In this document: positions 1 through 6,862 of the stretch, piece after piece | Position numbering within the stretch: the stretch's first letter is position 1 | Layout of the letters: the number at the start of each line of letters is the position of its first letter | Assembly: GCA_027364695.1 (NCBI GenBank) | Contig: DAHXOV010000292.1 | Location: forward strand, 1-8,857 | Origin: a bacterium | GTDB lineage: Bacteria; Bacteroidota; Bacteroidia; B-17B0; Aurantibacillaceae | Direction: 5' to 3' | Length of the DNA stretch: 8,857 nucleotides | Made by a program: the position numbers and the translations under genes | Notes under the pieces: generated by a model | What the model was told of the DNA's origin: nothing | The model's input: only the letters and a program-made list of their open reading frames with translations | Database searches by the model: none

Positions 1-877
1 ATATCGTAATACCAGACAAATGTTGTTTCCTGTTTATTTTCCTGTGATAGCTGAATTTTCAAATCGCTTGATGGCTAAATTACCATTTATCCGCCGATTA
101 AATCTTAACCATTATTCCTTTGCAAGACCATTGCCATGCAATGAAGTGAATACTAATTACTCTGTATCAGTTATTATCCCTGCCCGTAATGAAAGCGGTA
201 ATATTGAAAATGCTATTTTACGAATGCCACAGTTAGGCAGACATACAGAAATTATTTTTGTGGAAGGAAATAGTACAGACGATACATGGAATACCATTTT
301 GAATACAGCAAAGAAATATAAAAATCAATGGGAGATTAAACACTTTCAGCAGCACGGCAAAGGCAAAGCAGATGCTGTAAGAGAAGGTTTCAAACACGCA
401 TCAGGAGATATCTTAATGATATTAGATGCCGATCTTACTGTGTCACCTGAAGATTTATCAAAATTTTACAATGTCATTGCAAGCAATAAGGGTGATTTTA
501 TCAATGGAACAAGATTGGTATATCCAATGGAAAAACAAGCCATGAGGTTCTTAAATTATATTGGAAATCATTTCTTTAGCTGGGCATTTTCATTTTTATT
601 AGAACAAAAATTTAATGATACGCTTTGTGGAACAAAAGTTATATTTAAGCATGATTATGAAAAACTTATCAAAAACAGATCGTATTTTGGAGACTTTGAC
701 CCATTTGGTGATTTTGACTTGTTATTTGGTGCTCATAAACTAAACCTGAAAATTGTAGAAGTGCCGATTAAATACAAAGAAAGAGTATATGGCACTACCA
801 ATATATCTCGTTTTAAACATGGATGGATTTTATTAAAAATGTGCTTTTTTGCTGGTAGAAAATGTAAATTTATTTAA
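1..877 (+). CDS. GT2 glycosyltransferase, 5'-truncated by the window edge; probably the C-terminal part of a methyltransferase/GT2 fusion
   Basis: This is a GT-A fold family 2 glycosyltransferase, which transfers a sugar from a nucleotide donor to a lipid or saccharide acceptor at the cytoplasmic membrane. The GT domain begins near residue 48 (counting from the ATG at 20) with SVIIPARNESGNI. The donor/metal motif DAD is at 136-138 in ILDADLTV. DTLCGTK (200-206) and the tail YGTTNISRFKHGW (257-269) are typical of the DPM1-like branch. The ATG at 20 is probably not the true start: the frame is open to base 2 (codons for YRNTRQ). The first ~38 residues, with FPVYFPVIAEFSNR and LPFIRRLNL, resemble the end of the class I SAM methyltransferase domain found in bifunctional methyltransferase/GT2 proteins. 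That is recalled family knowledge and the methyltransferase itself is not visible. The stop overlaps the next start by one base (TAATG). The acceptor is unknown. Confidence 0.85.
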   Translation, partial: YRNTRQMLFPVYFPVIAEFSNRLMAKLPFIRRLNLNHYSFARPLPCNEVNTNYSVSVIIPARNESGNIENAILRMPQLGRHTEIIFVEGNSTDDTWNTILNTAKKYKNQWEIKHFQQHGKGKADAVREGFKHASGDILMILDADLTVSPEDLSKFYNVIASNKGDFINGTRLVYPMEKQAMRFLNYIGNHFFSWAFSFLLEQKFNDTLCGTKVIFKHDYEKLIKNRSYFGDFDPFGDFDLLFGAHKLNLKIVEVPIKYKERVYGTTNISRFKHGWILLKMCFFAGRKCKFI

Positions 878-1746
878 TGTTATACTATATTATATACCCT
901 ATTCTTTATTTATTTTCACTCTTGCCAATGCGTATCTTATATGTGTATTCAGAGATATTTGCTTTTGTTTTATATGATATCGTTCGTTACAGAAGAAAAG
1001 TGGTAAGAAATAATTTATCTAATGCTTTTCCTGATAAATCAATGGATGAAATAATTCGTATTGAAAAAAAATTCTATTCTTTTTTTACTCAATGGATAGT
1101 TGAAAGCATCAAACTGACCTCTATTTCAAAAGATGAATTAAAAAAACGATGTTCTTATACTGAAAATTTTTATAGAATATTTGACCATTGTTACAATCAA
1201 AAAAAAGACATAGTCGCTTTGATGGGGCACTATGGAAATTGGGAATGGGCGGGAGCCTCCTTTCATTTATATTTCAAACATCATCTTCGTGTGCTTTATC
1301 ACCCTCTGTCTAACGCTACATTTAATAAAATCATGAAAAAGATAAGAACTAGATTAGGTATGCATTTATTGCCTATGCATTCTGCCTTAAAATTTATCAT
1401 TCAAAATAAATCTAATGACAATGCGTATACATTTGTTGCTGACCAGTCCCCATCGTTAGAAAATTCTTTTTGGATGTCTTTTCTTCATCAAGATACAGCC
1501 GTTTATTATGTTCCCGAAAAAATAAGTAAAAAAATAAATGCCGTTAATGTAGCCGTTATTGTTTATCCACAAACTAGAAAAGGGTATTATTTAATAGATG
1601 CGCAAGAACTTAATACATCAGACCATCATCAATTATATCCTGTGATGTATCAGTTTATGAAAATATTGGAAGAAAATATTCAAAAGCGCCCTGAATACTG
1701 GTTATGGTCACATAAAAGATGGAAATTAAAAAAAACAAATGCTTAA
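877..1746 (+). CDS. LpxL/HtrB-family lysophospholipid (lipid A-type) acyltransferase
   Basis: This 289-residue protein is a membrane-anchored acyltransferase that moves a fatty acyl chain onto a lipid A-like or other lipid acceptor on the inner face of the cytoplasmic membrane. A hydrophobic N-terminal segment (about residues 1-35) is followed by the family's YRRKVVRNNL (38-47). The catalytic HX4E motif is GHYGNWEW, with His118 and Glu123. ADQSP (188-192) and the C-terminal PEYWLWSHKRWK (272-283) are further family hallmarks. The length is usual for Bacteroidota members. The start is supported by the 1-base overlap with the glycosyltransferase stop, which implies translational coupling. No Shine-Dalgarno is evident, as is common in Bacteroidota. 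Because it sits beside a GT2 and not among lpx genes, the acceptor could be a glycolipid other than lipid A; this is inference. The family assignment is firm. Confidence 0.9.
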   Translation: MLYYIIYPILYLFSLLPMRILYVYSEIFAFVLYDIVRYRRKVVRNNLSNAFPDKSMDEIIRIEKKFYSFFTQWIVESIKLTSISKDELKKRCSYTENFYRIFDHCYNQKKDIVALMGHYGNWEWAGASFHLYFKHHLRVLYHPLSNATFNKIMKKIRTRLGMHLLPMHSALKFIIQNKSNDNAYTFVADQSPSLENSFWMSFLHQDTAVYYVPEKISKKINAVNVAVIVYPQTRKGYYLIDAQELNTSDHHQLYPVMYQFMKILEENIQKRPEYWLWSHKRWKLKKTNA

Positions 1747-1797
1747 CATATTAGGAAAAACACCACTTTGCAAATATATTTTTTACAAACATGATAA

Positions 1798-1831
1798 TTT
1801 CTATATGCACGAAATAATCCTCTTATTTTTG
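1798..1831 (+). promoter_or_regulatory. Candidate Bacteroidota-type promoter for the alkaline phosphatase gene
   Basis: Positions 1824-1831 read TATTTTTG, an exact match to the Bacteroidota -7 box TAnnTTTG. TTTC at 1798-1801, 22 bases upstream, is a weak candidate for the -33 element (TTTG). A transcript would begin only a few bases before the ATG at 1846, giving a very short leader. In a tract this AT-rich the match could be chance. Confidence 0.35.
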
Positions 1832-1845
1832 CCAAAAAATTTGTT

Positions 1846-3537
1846 ATGAAAAAATATATTCAAATCATACTCATTATCATTCTCTTTTCGTCTCCTTACT
1901 ATTCTCAATACAAAAACACAACACCTCAACTCATCATTGGCATTGTAGTAGATCAAATGCGTTATGATTACTTAATAAAGTTTCGGAAAAACTTTACGAA
2001 AGGAGGGTTCAACAAATTAATAAATGAAGGTATTTTTCTGAAAAATGTACATTACAATTATATTCCTACATATACAGCACCAGGCCATGCCAGTATTTAT
2101 ACAGGAACTACTCCAAGACATCATGGAATCATCGCCAATGACTGGTTTGATAAATTTCAAAAAAAAGAAATTTACTGTGTAAATGATACAAGCATATTAT
2201 CTATAGGAACAACCAATACCAGCGGCAAAATGTCTCCTAAAAATTTATTGGCTTCTACTATTACAGACGAACTAAAATTATTTTATAAAGAAAAAAGTAA
2301 GGTTATCGCTATTTCTATAAAAGACAGATCTGCCGTTTTGCCTGCGGGCCACCTCGCAGATGCTGCTTATTGGTGGGATGAGCAATCAGGTAATTTTGTA
2401 TCGTCTTCTTTTTATATGAAACAACTTCCCGATTGGCTGCACACTTTCAATCAACAACAATTACCCATTCAATATTTACAAAAAAATTGGAACTTACTTT
2501 TATCTAAAGATAAATATATTTCTCCCTTACCTGATAGTAATCAATATGAAAGCTCTATACTAAAAGATAAACCACCAATGTTTCCATACGATTTTAATGA
2601 TTTTGTAAAAAATAAAACAGTGAGCATACTTAAATATACACCACATGGCAATAGTTTTTTAATTGATTTAACAAAAGAATGTATTTTACAGGAAAAATTA
2701 GGAAAAAACAAAAACACCGATTTTTTATGTATTAGTTTTTCAAGTACTGATTACATAGGACACTTATATGGCACAGACGCATTGGAATTAGAAGATGCTT
2801 ATTACAGATTAGACAGAGACCTGAATAACTTTATCAATTTTCTGGATAAACATATAGGAAAAAATAATTATCTCATTTTTCTAACTGCTGATCATGCAGG
2901 TGCTGTTAATACTCAATACTTGAAAGATAAAGGGTTCCCTGTAAACTATTTTAGTGAAAAAAAATTAGAACAGGATATTAAAAAATATCTTTTTCAGCAA
3001 TATAAAGATTCTTCTTTGATATACACCATTATTAATGGACAAATATTTTTGAATCTTGATAAAATAAGAGCATCTCAAATAGAGATTCAAAAAATAAAAC
3101 AAGAGATTAAGTATTTTTGTTATAAATATCCTGAAATAGCAGAAGTATTTGTAAGCGATGAATTGATTAAAAATGATGTACAGTCTTATTCTTTGTATAA
3201 CTTGGTTGCCAATGGTTTTGCACCATCTATAAGTGGTGATATAATTTTTGTGTTACATCCTGCAAATATGGATTATGCCGACAAAGGAACTACGCACGGA
3301 AGCCCATACAACTATGATACTCATGTACCATTGATATTCTATGGATTCAAAAATAAACATATTGAAAGCACCCGGTTTTATAGAATCACACAAATAGCGG
3401 CTACGCTTGCATTTTTATTGAATATAAACATTCCTAATGCCTCTTTTGATACACCTATTGAGGAAGTTATAAATAACATCAATGTGATGAATTATTCAGA
3501 TGAACAGTTACATCATTTAGAAAGAGGAGGAGAATAA
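1846..3537 (+). CDS. pafA: PafA-like secreted alkaline phosphatase (alkaline phosphatase superfamily)
   Basis: This 563-residue Zn-dependent phosphomonoesterase is exported and releases phosphate from organic esters. Residues 1-20 form a Sec signal peptide: MKK, then a strongly hydrophobic run, ending near SSPYYSQ. The active-site residues match the PafA set, as I recall it, at nearly the same spacing. The nucleophile is Thr77 in TAPGHASIYTG, Asn98 lies in IIANDW, and Lys159 and Arg161 lie in ISIKDRSA. The two-metal ligands are Asp36 (VVDQMRYDY), Asp302 and His306 (STDYIGH), Asp349 and His350 (TADHAG), and His484 (GTTHGS). The Lys/Arg pair distinguishes the PafA monoesterase type from nucleotide pyrophosphatase/phosphodiesterase relatives. 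Elizabethkingia PafA is known for expression independent of phosphate level; nothing here shows the regulation. The gene stands alone, 99 bases after the acyltransferase and 102 bases before the ligase gene. The end of the gene carries an AGGAGG-like stretch (3524-3532) that is simply coding sequence. Confidence 0.9.
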   Translation: MKKYIQIILIIILFSSPYYSQYKNTTPQLIIGIVVDQMRYDYLIKFRKNFTKGGFNKLINEGIFLKNVHYNYIPTYTAPGHASIYTGTTPRHHGIIANDWFDKFQKKEIYCVNDTSILSIGTTNTSGKMSPKNLLASTITDELKLFYKEKSKVIAISIKDRSAVLPAGHLADAAYWWDEQSGNFVSSSFYMKQLPDWLHTFNQQQLPIQYLQKNWNLLLSKDKYISPLPDSNQYESSILKDKPPMFPYDFNDFVKNKTVSILKYTPHGNSFLIDLTKECILQEKLGKNKNTDFLCISFSSTDYIGHLYGTDALELEDAYYRLDRDLNNFINFLDKHIGKNNYLIFLTADHAGAVNTQYLKDKGFPVNYFSEKKLEQDIKKYLFQQYKDSSLIYTIINGQIFLNLDKIRASQIEIQKIKQEIKYFCYKYPEIAEVFVSDELIKNDVQSYSLYNLVANGFAPSISGDIIFVLHPANMDYADKGTTHGSPYNYDTHVPLIFYGFKNKHIESTRFYRITQIAATLAFLLNINIPNASFDTPIEEVINNINVMNYSDEQLHHLERGGE

Positions 3538-3606
3538 AAAAAATAGGCATTACTTATTCAATATCCATTGTTGATTTTTTTTATTTTATAGCAGCATAAT
3601 ATATCG

Positions 3607-3614
3607 CAACTTTG
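3607..3614 (+). promoter_or_regulatory. Weak candidate -7 promoter box before the ddl-aroK pair
   Basis: CAACTTTG matches TAnnTTTG at five of six defined positions and lies 25 bases before the ATG at 3640. No TTTG or TTG stands at the proper distance upstream for a -33 box. The 9-mer ACTTTGCAA (3609-3617) recurs at 1765-1773 in the gap before the phosphatase gene. The alternative is read-through from the phosphatase gene. Confidence 0.22.
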
Positions 3615-3639
3615 CAAGTGGTTAAATGATTTATTGAAT

Positions 3640-6339
3640 ATGGAAAAAATAAAAATTGGCATTTTATTTGGTGGTTCTTCACGAGAACGAGAAGTATCTT
3701 TTGCAGGCGGCAGAACAGTATATGACAATCTTGATAAATCTATATTTGAACCAATACCTATTTTCATTGATAGCCTGCATCACTTTATATTATTAGACTG
3801 GCAATATATCTATAAAGGCACCATCCGTGATTTCTATCCACCCATTTTTGCCGTACAAAATAAACCCGTGGAATTTCAGCACTACATTGAAAATTTGGGC
3901 ATTCTCAGCGATGAAGAATACAAACGGATTACAAATACCATAGGAAAAAAAATAACAATAGAACAACTTCGTGAAACCATTGACTTTGCATTTCTGTGCT
4001 TACATGGCACCAATGGAGAAGATGGAAGAATACAGGGACTTTTGGAATTTTATCATATACCCTATTCTGGTTCAGGTATATTTGGTTCTGCATTTGGTAT
4101 GAATAAAACGTTACAAAGAAAACTCATGGTTCATCATGGATTTCATATACCAAAATATCTGACGATTCAAAGAAACGAGTGGAAAAATAAAAAAGATGAC
4201 ATTTATACAAGGGCTAAAAAAGAAATTAACTTTCCACTTGTAATAAAACCATCTAACCAAGGATCTTCCATCGGTGTAACGATATTAACAAAAGACGATG
4301 TAAAAGCATTTGAATACGCTGTCAATAAGGCATTTTTCATCTGTACATTGAATAAAGAAGAATGGCTATCTATGTCTGATATGGAAAAAATACAGTGGGT
4401 GAAAATATTTTCCGATATGAGAGAAAATATTGGATTACCAGCTATCATTGATAAACAACTCATCACTGAACCGCAACAACTTATAAAATTTTTAGATCAA
4501 TATTTTCATAACCACTCAATAGCACATATAGAAGCTACAGACAGTGAATACGAAGTAATAGTGGAAGAATACATAAATGGAAAAGAATTTAGTTGCATTG
4601 TTATAGAAGATGAACAGAGTAAAGCCATTGCGCTTCCTCCAACTGAAATCATTAAAAAGAATATATTGTTTGATTACAAAAGCAAGTACTTGCCAGGTTT
4701 AAGTAGAAAAGTTACACCTATTGATTTACCTGAACATCAAATACAAACCATTCGTGAAGAAGCACAAAAAATGTTTTTCGCCTTTCATTTTGATGTATAT
4801 GCCCGCATTGACGGATTCATTACATCCGATGGTAATATTTTTCTCAATGATCCTAATACTACATCAGGAATGATGCCATCATCCTTCTTTTTTCATCAAG
4901 CGGCAGAGATCGGTCTCAATCCATCTCAGTTTTTAAGCTACATCATTTATATTTCACTGCTAAAACGACAAAAGCAATCACTTCATCCACATTTATATGA
5001 AAATATCGTTCAAACACTCAATCAATATCTTTCTGCACAACAGGCGTCTCATCACCAAAAAAAATTAAGAACAGCAGTGATAATGGGTGGTTATTCTACT
5101 GAAAGACATATATCTGTGGAGAGTGGACGAAATGTTTACGAAAAACTATCTTCATCAGAGAAATATAATCCATTTACCGTATTCTTAATGAAAGCCGATA
5201 ATGAAACAGGCTTTGAACTATATACTGTTCCTATTCGCATAATGCTCAAAGACAACGCGGATGATATTAAAGATAAGATATTAAAATACCGTGTACATCC
5301 TGTTATACAAAAAATCATTGAAAAATCATCTTTGTTGACATATAAATTTGGTCAAATAAAAAATTTAGATGCCCCTAAAAAAATCAGTTTTACAGATCTA
5401 AAATCAATGTGTGATGTCGCGTTCATAGCACTCCATGGCAGACCAGGTGAAGATGGCAATATTCAAAAATATCTGAATGAATATGATATTCCATATAATG
5501 GCTCTGATGTACAAAGTTCTTCTGTTACAATCAACAAATACATTACCAATGAAATACTTAAAAAAAATGGAATACAAACAGCATCGCATTTACTGATAAA
5601 AAAAGAAGATTGGAAAAATCTTTCTAATCATCTGAAAAAAATCATAAAAGACGAAATAAAATATCCGCTTATAGCCAAACCCAATGACGACGGATGCAGT
5701 AGTGCTGTAAAGAAAATTAAAAATGAAAAAGAATTAGAAGCCTATGCACAATTGATATTTAGAAATACAGATAAACTACCTGAGGCAGAAGCGACTATTT
5801 TAATGATTCAACCTAATGAGGAGATACCTATTAAAAACGAATTTCTAATAGAAGAATTGGTACAATCTAATGGAGCAAAAAGGTTTTTGGAAATTACAGG
5901 TGGAATGTTGATTAAATATAACCATGAAGGTGAAAAAATATTTGAAGTGTTTGAACCATCTGAAGTTTTGGTGGAAGGTGATATATTGAGTTTAGAAGAA
6001 AAATTTTTAGCGGGCGAAGGACAAAATATCACTCCGGCAAGATTTTCCAAATATCCAGAAGAACAGAAAAAGATTTCTGATGATGTAAAAATACAACTCA
6101 GAAAAACAGCAGAAATACTGAATGTAGATGGATATTGCAGAACAGATGCGTTTGTAAGAATATTTGATACCCAACACATAGAAGTGATTATTATTGAAGT
6201 AAATTCTTTGCCAGGCATGACACCTGCTACATGTATTTATCATCAGGCAGCTATCTGCCAATATAAACCCTATGAGTTTATTGATGCTATACTCACACAA
6301 GGCATAAAAAGAAAACAAACAGATAAAGAAAAAATATGA
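3640..6339 (+). CDS. ddl: Tandem double-length D-alanine--D-alanine ligase (two fused Ddl/ATP-grasp halves)
   Basis: This 899-residue cytoplasmic enzyme should condense D-Ala with D-Ala (or another D-acid) at ATP cost for peptidoglycan precursors. ATG 3640 is preferred over TTG 3634: MEKIKIGILFGG is the usual Ddl beginning. The N-half (about 1-470) has GGSSRERE (11-18), HGTNGEDG (122-129), IKPSNQGSSIG (202-212), SKYLPG (348-353), Arg389, Asp391 and LNDPNT (402-407). The C-half (about 475-899) repeats the whole set: GGYSTERHIS (483-492), HGRPGEDG (599-606), AKPNDDGCSS (679-688), EKFLAG (787-792), Arg834, Asp836 and EVNSLPGMTP (853-862). Each half is a full Ddl; the family is normally 300-370 residues and works as a homodimer. 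The N-half has an extra segment of about 75 residues (roughly 228-302). The halves differ at active-site positions: the N-half has Asp404 for the metal Glu, and the C-half has Cys686 for Ser and Phe789 for Tyr. The stop overlaps aroK (ATGA). Confidence 0.9.
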   Translation: MEKIKIGILFGGSSREREVSFAGGRTVYDNLDKSIFEPIPIFIDSLHHFILLDWQYIYKGTIRDFYPPIFAVQNKPVEFQHYIENLGILSDEEYKRITNTIGKKITIEQLRETIDFAFLCLHGTNGEDGRIQGLLEFYHIPYSGSGIFGSAFGMNKTLQRKLMVHHGFHIPKYLTIQRNEWKNKKDDIYTRAKKEINFPLVIKPSNQGSSIGVTILTKDDVKAFEYAVNKAFFICTLNKEEWLSMSDMEKIQWVKIFSDMRENIGLPAIIDKQLITEPQQLIKFLDQYFHNHSIAHIEATDSEYEVIVEEYINGKEFSCIVIEDEQSKAIALPPTEIIKKNILFDYKSKYLPGLSRKVTPIDLPEHQIQTIREEAQKMFFAFHFDVYARIDGFITSDGNIFLNDPNTTSGMMPSSFFFHQAAEIGLNPSQFLSYIIYISLLKRQKQSLHPHLYENIVQTLNQYLSAQQASHHQKKLRTAVIMGGYSTERHISVESGRNVYEKLSSSEKYNPFTVFLMKADNETGFELYTVPIRIMLKDNADDIKDKILKYRVHPVIQKIIEKSSLLTYKFGQIKNLDAPKKISFTDLKSMCDVAFIALHGRPGEDGNIQKYLNEYDIPYNGSDVQSSSVTINKYITNEILKKNGIQTASHLLIKKEDWKNLSNHLKKIIKDEIKYPLIAKPNDDGCSSAVKKIKNEKELEAYAQLIFRNTDKLPEAEATILMIQPNEEIPIKNEFLIEELVQSNGAKRFLEITGGMLIKYNHEGEKIFEVFEPSEVLVEGDILSLEEKFLAGEGQNITPARFSKYPEEQKKISDDVKIQLRKTAEILNVDGYCRTDAFVRIFDTQHIEVIIIEVNSLPGMTPATCIYHQAAICQYKPYEFIDAILTQGIKRKQTDKEKI
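3640..6339 (+). repeat. Ancient internal protein-level duplication within ddl (halves 3640-5061 and 5062-6339)
   Basis: The halves align along their length, not only at catalytic motifs. They share details I do not expect in ordinary Ddl. One is KKI(T/S) followed by an acidic helix before the HGxxGEDG motif (residues 103-129 and 580-606). Another is an (E/D)WKN segment after the first lid (about 180 and 657). A third is YHQAA or FHQAA followed by KR-rich ends (about 418-445 and 867-892). This points to duplication of an already distinctive Ddl-like gene, then divergence. The DNA itself is no longer obviously repetitive. Confidence 0.7.
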
Positions 6340-6806
6340 AGAAGCACCTGGCACTGACAGGTTTTATGGGCACAGGAAAAAGCAGCTATGGTAAAGCTAT
6401 GTCTGTAAAATCAGGACTCCCATTTATAGATTTGGATACTTATATTGAAGAACAAGAAAAAAAAAGTATCAGTGAATTGTTTGAAAAAGGAGAAAAGATA
6501 TTTAGAGAAATAGAAGCACACTATTTACGGGAAGTAATAGAAAAAAACGCTAGAATAATTCTTGCATTAGGTGGCGGCACTGTTTGTTATAGAGATAACT
6601 TAAAATATGTATTGGAAAATTGCTGGCTGATAGCTATAGATACACCCGTAGATATACTCACAGAAAGATTGTGGAAAGAAAAGGACACGAGACCGATGAT
6701 AAAAAACATCAACAGCAGAGAAGAATTAAAGAATTACATTGAGAAAAAATTACATGAAAGAATGTCTTATTATTCTCAAGCAGATTGGGTGTTGAAAAAC
6801 AAATAA
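6336..6806 (+). CDS. aroK: Shikimate kinase
   Basis: This 156-residue cytoplasmic kinase phosphorylates the 3-hydroxyl of shikimate with ATP, a step towards chorismate and the aromatic amino acids. The Walker A P-loop is GFMGTGKS (9-16). The shikimate-binding residues are Asp34 in IDLDTYIEE, Arg57 in FREIE, the GGG loop at 79-81, and Arg142 in HERMSYYSQAD. The lid arginine is Arg119 in DTRPM. Asp32 completes the magnesium-binding DxD. The length is slightly short of the common 165-175 residues, but nothing functional is missing. The start is fixed by the ATGA overlap with the ligase stop, so translation is probably coupled to ddl. The coding sequence contains an A9 run at 6457-6465 that is prone to slippage or sequencing error. 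The product assignment is secure; whether the organism has a second copy cannot be seen. Confidence 0.95.
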   Translation: MKKHLALTGFMGTGKSSYGKAMSVKSGLPFIDLDTYIEEQEKKSISELFEKGEKIFREIEAHYLREVIEKNARIILALGGGTVCYRDNLKYVLENCWLIAIDTPVDILTERLWKEKDTRPMIKNINSREELKNYIEKKLHERMSYYSQADWVLKNK

Positions 6807-6862
6807 ATTATACAATACATTGTTAGTAAGATAAAATAAAAAATTTAAACTACTCAAACTCC
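6807..6862. other. Convergent intergenic gap, no clear terminator
   Basis: This 56-base AT-rich gap separates the stop of aroK from the stop of the minus-strand dehydrogenase. The only inverted repeat I see is ACAAT-AC-ATTGT at 6812-6823, a 5-base stem with a 2-base loop and too weak to call a terminator. Short direct repeats AAACTAC (6847-6853) and AAACTCC (6856-6862 and 6867-6873) run into the end of the minus-strand gene. How transcription ends here is not apparent. Confidence 0.4.

Noticed and set aside
3524..3532. Strong Shine-Dalgarno-like AGGAGG at the end of the phosphatase gene
   Set aside because: It encodes the terminal Arg-Gly-Gly-Glu. No start codon lies at suitable distance downstream; the ddl ATG is over 100 bases away.
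3634..3636. TTG as start of ddl
   Set aside because: An ATG two codons later (3640) starts the protein at MEKIKIGILFGG, the usual Ddl N-terminus. TTG adds nothing.
3558..3767. Minus-strand frame spanning the ddl start and the gap before it
   Set aside because: It is short and low in information. It overlaps the well-supported start of ddl and has no family resemblance.
4203..4466. Minus-strand open frame inside ddl
   Set aside because: It is antisense to the GSSIG lid region of the ligase, shows no motif, and has no plausible start context.
5062..6339. C-half of the ligase as a dead remnant
   Set aside because: It retains the ATP and metal residues Glu604, Lys680, Arg834, Asp836, Glu853 and Asn855, and the canonical PGMTP segment. 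Loss of function is not the simplest reading.
5808..6354. Two overlapping minus-strand open frames opposite the end of ddl (5808-6218 and 6007-6354)
   Set aside because: They lie antisense to strongly conserved Ddl C-half motifs. Their translations are rich in Ser, Cys, Phe and Ile with no recognisable domain, as expected for antisense frames of AT-rich coding DNA.
6812..6823. Inverted repeat ACAAT-AC-ATTGT as a terminator
   Set aside because: A 5-bp AT-rich stem with a 2-base loop and no T-run after it is not a credible intrinsic terminator.
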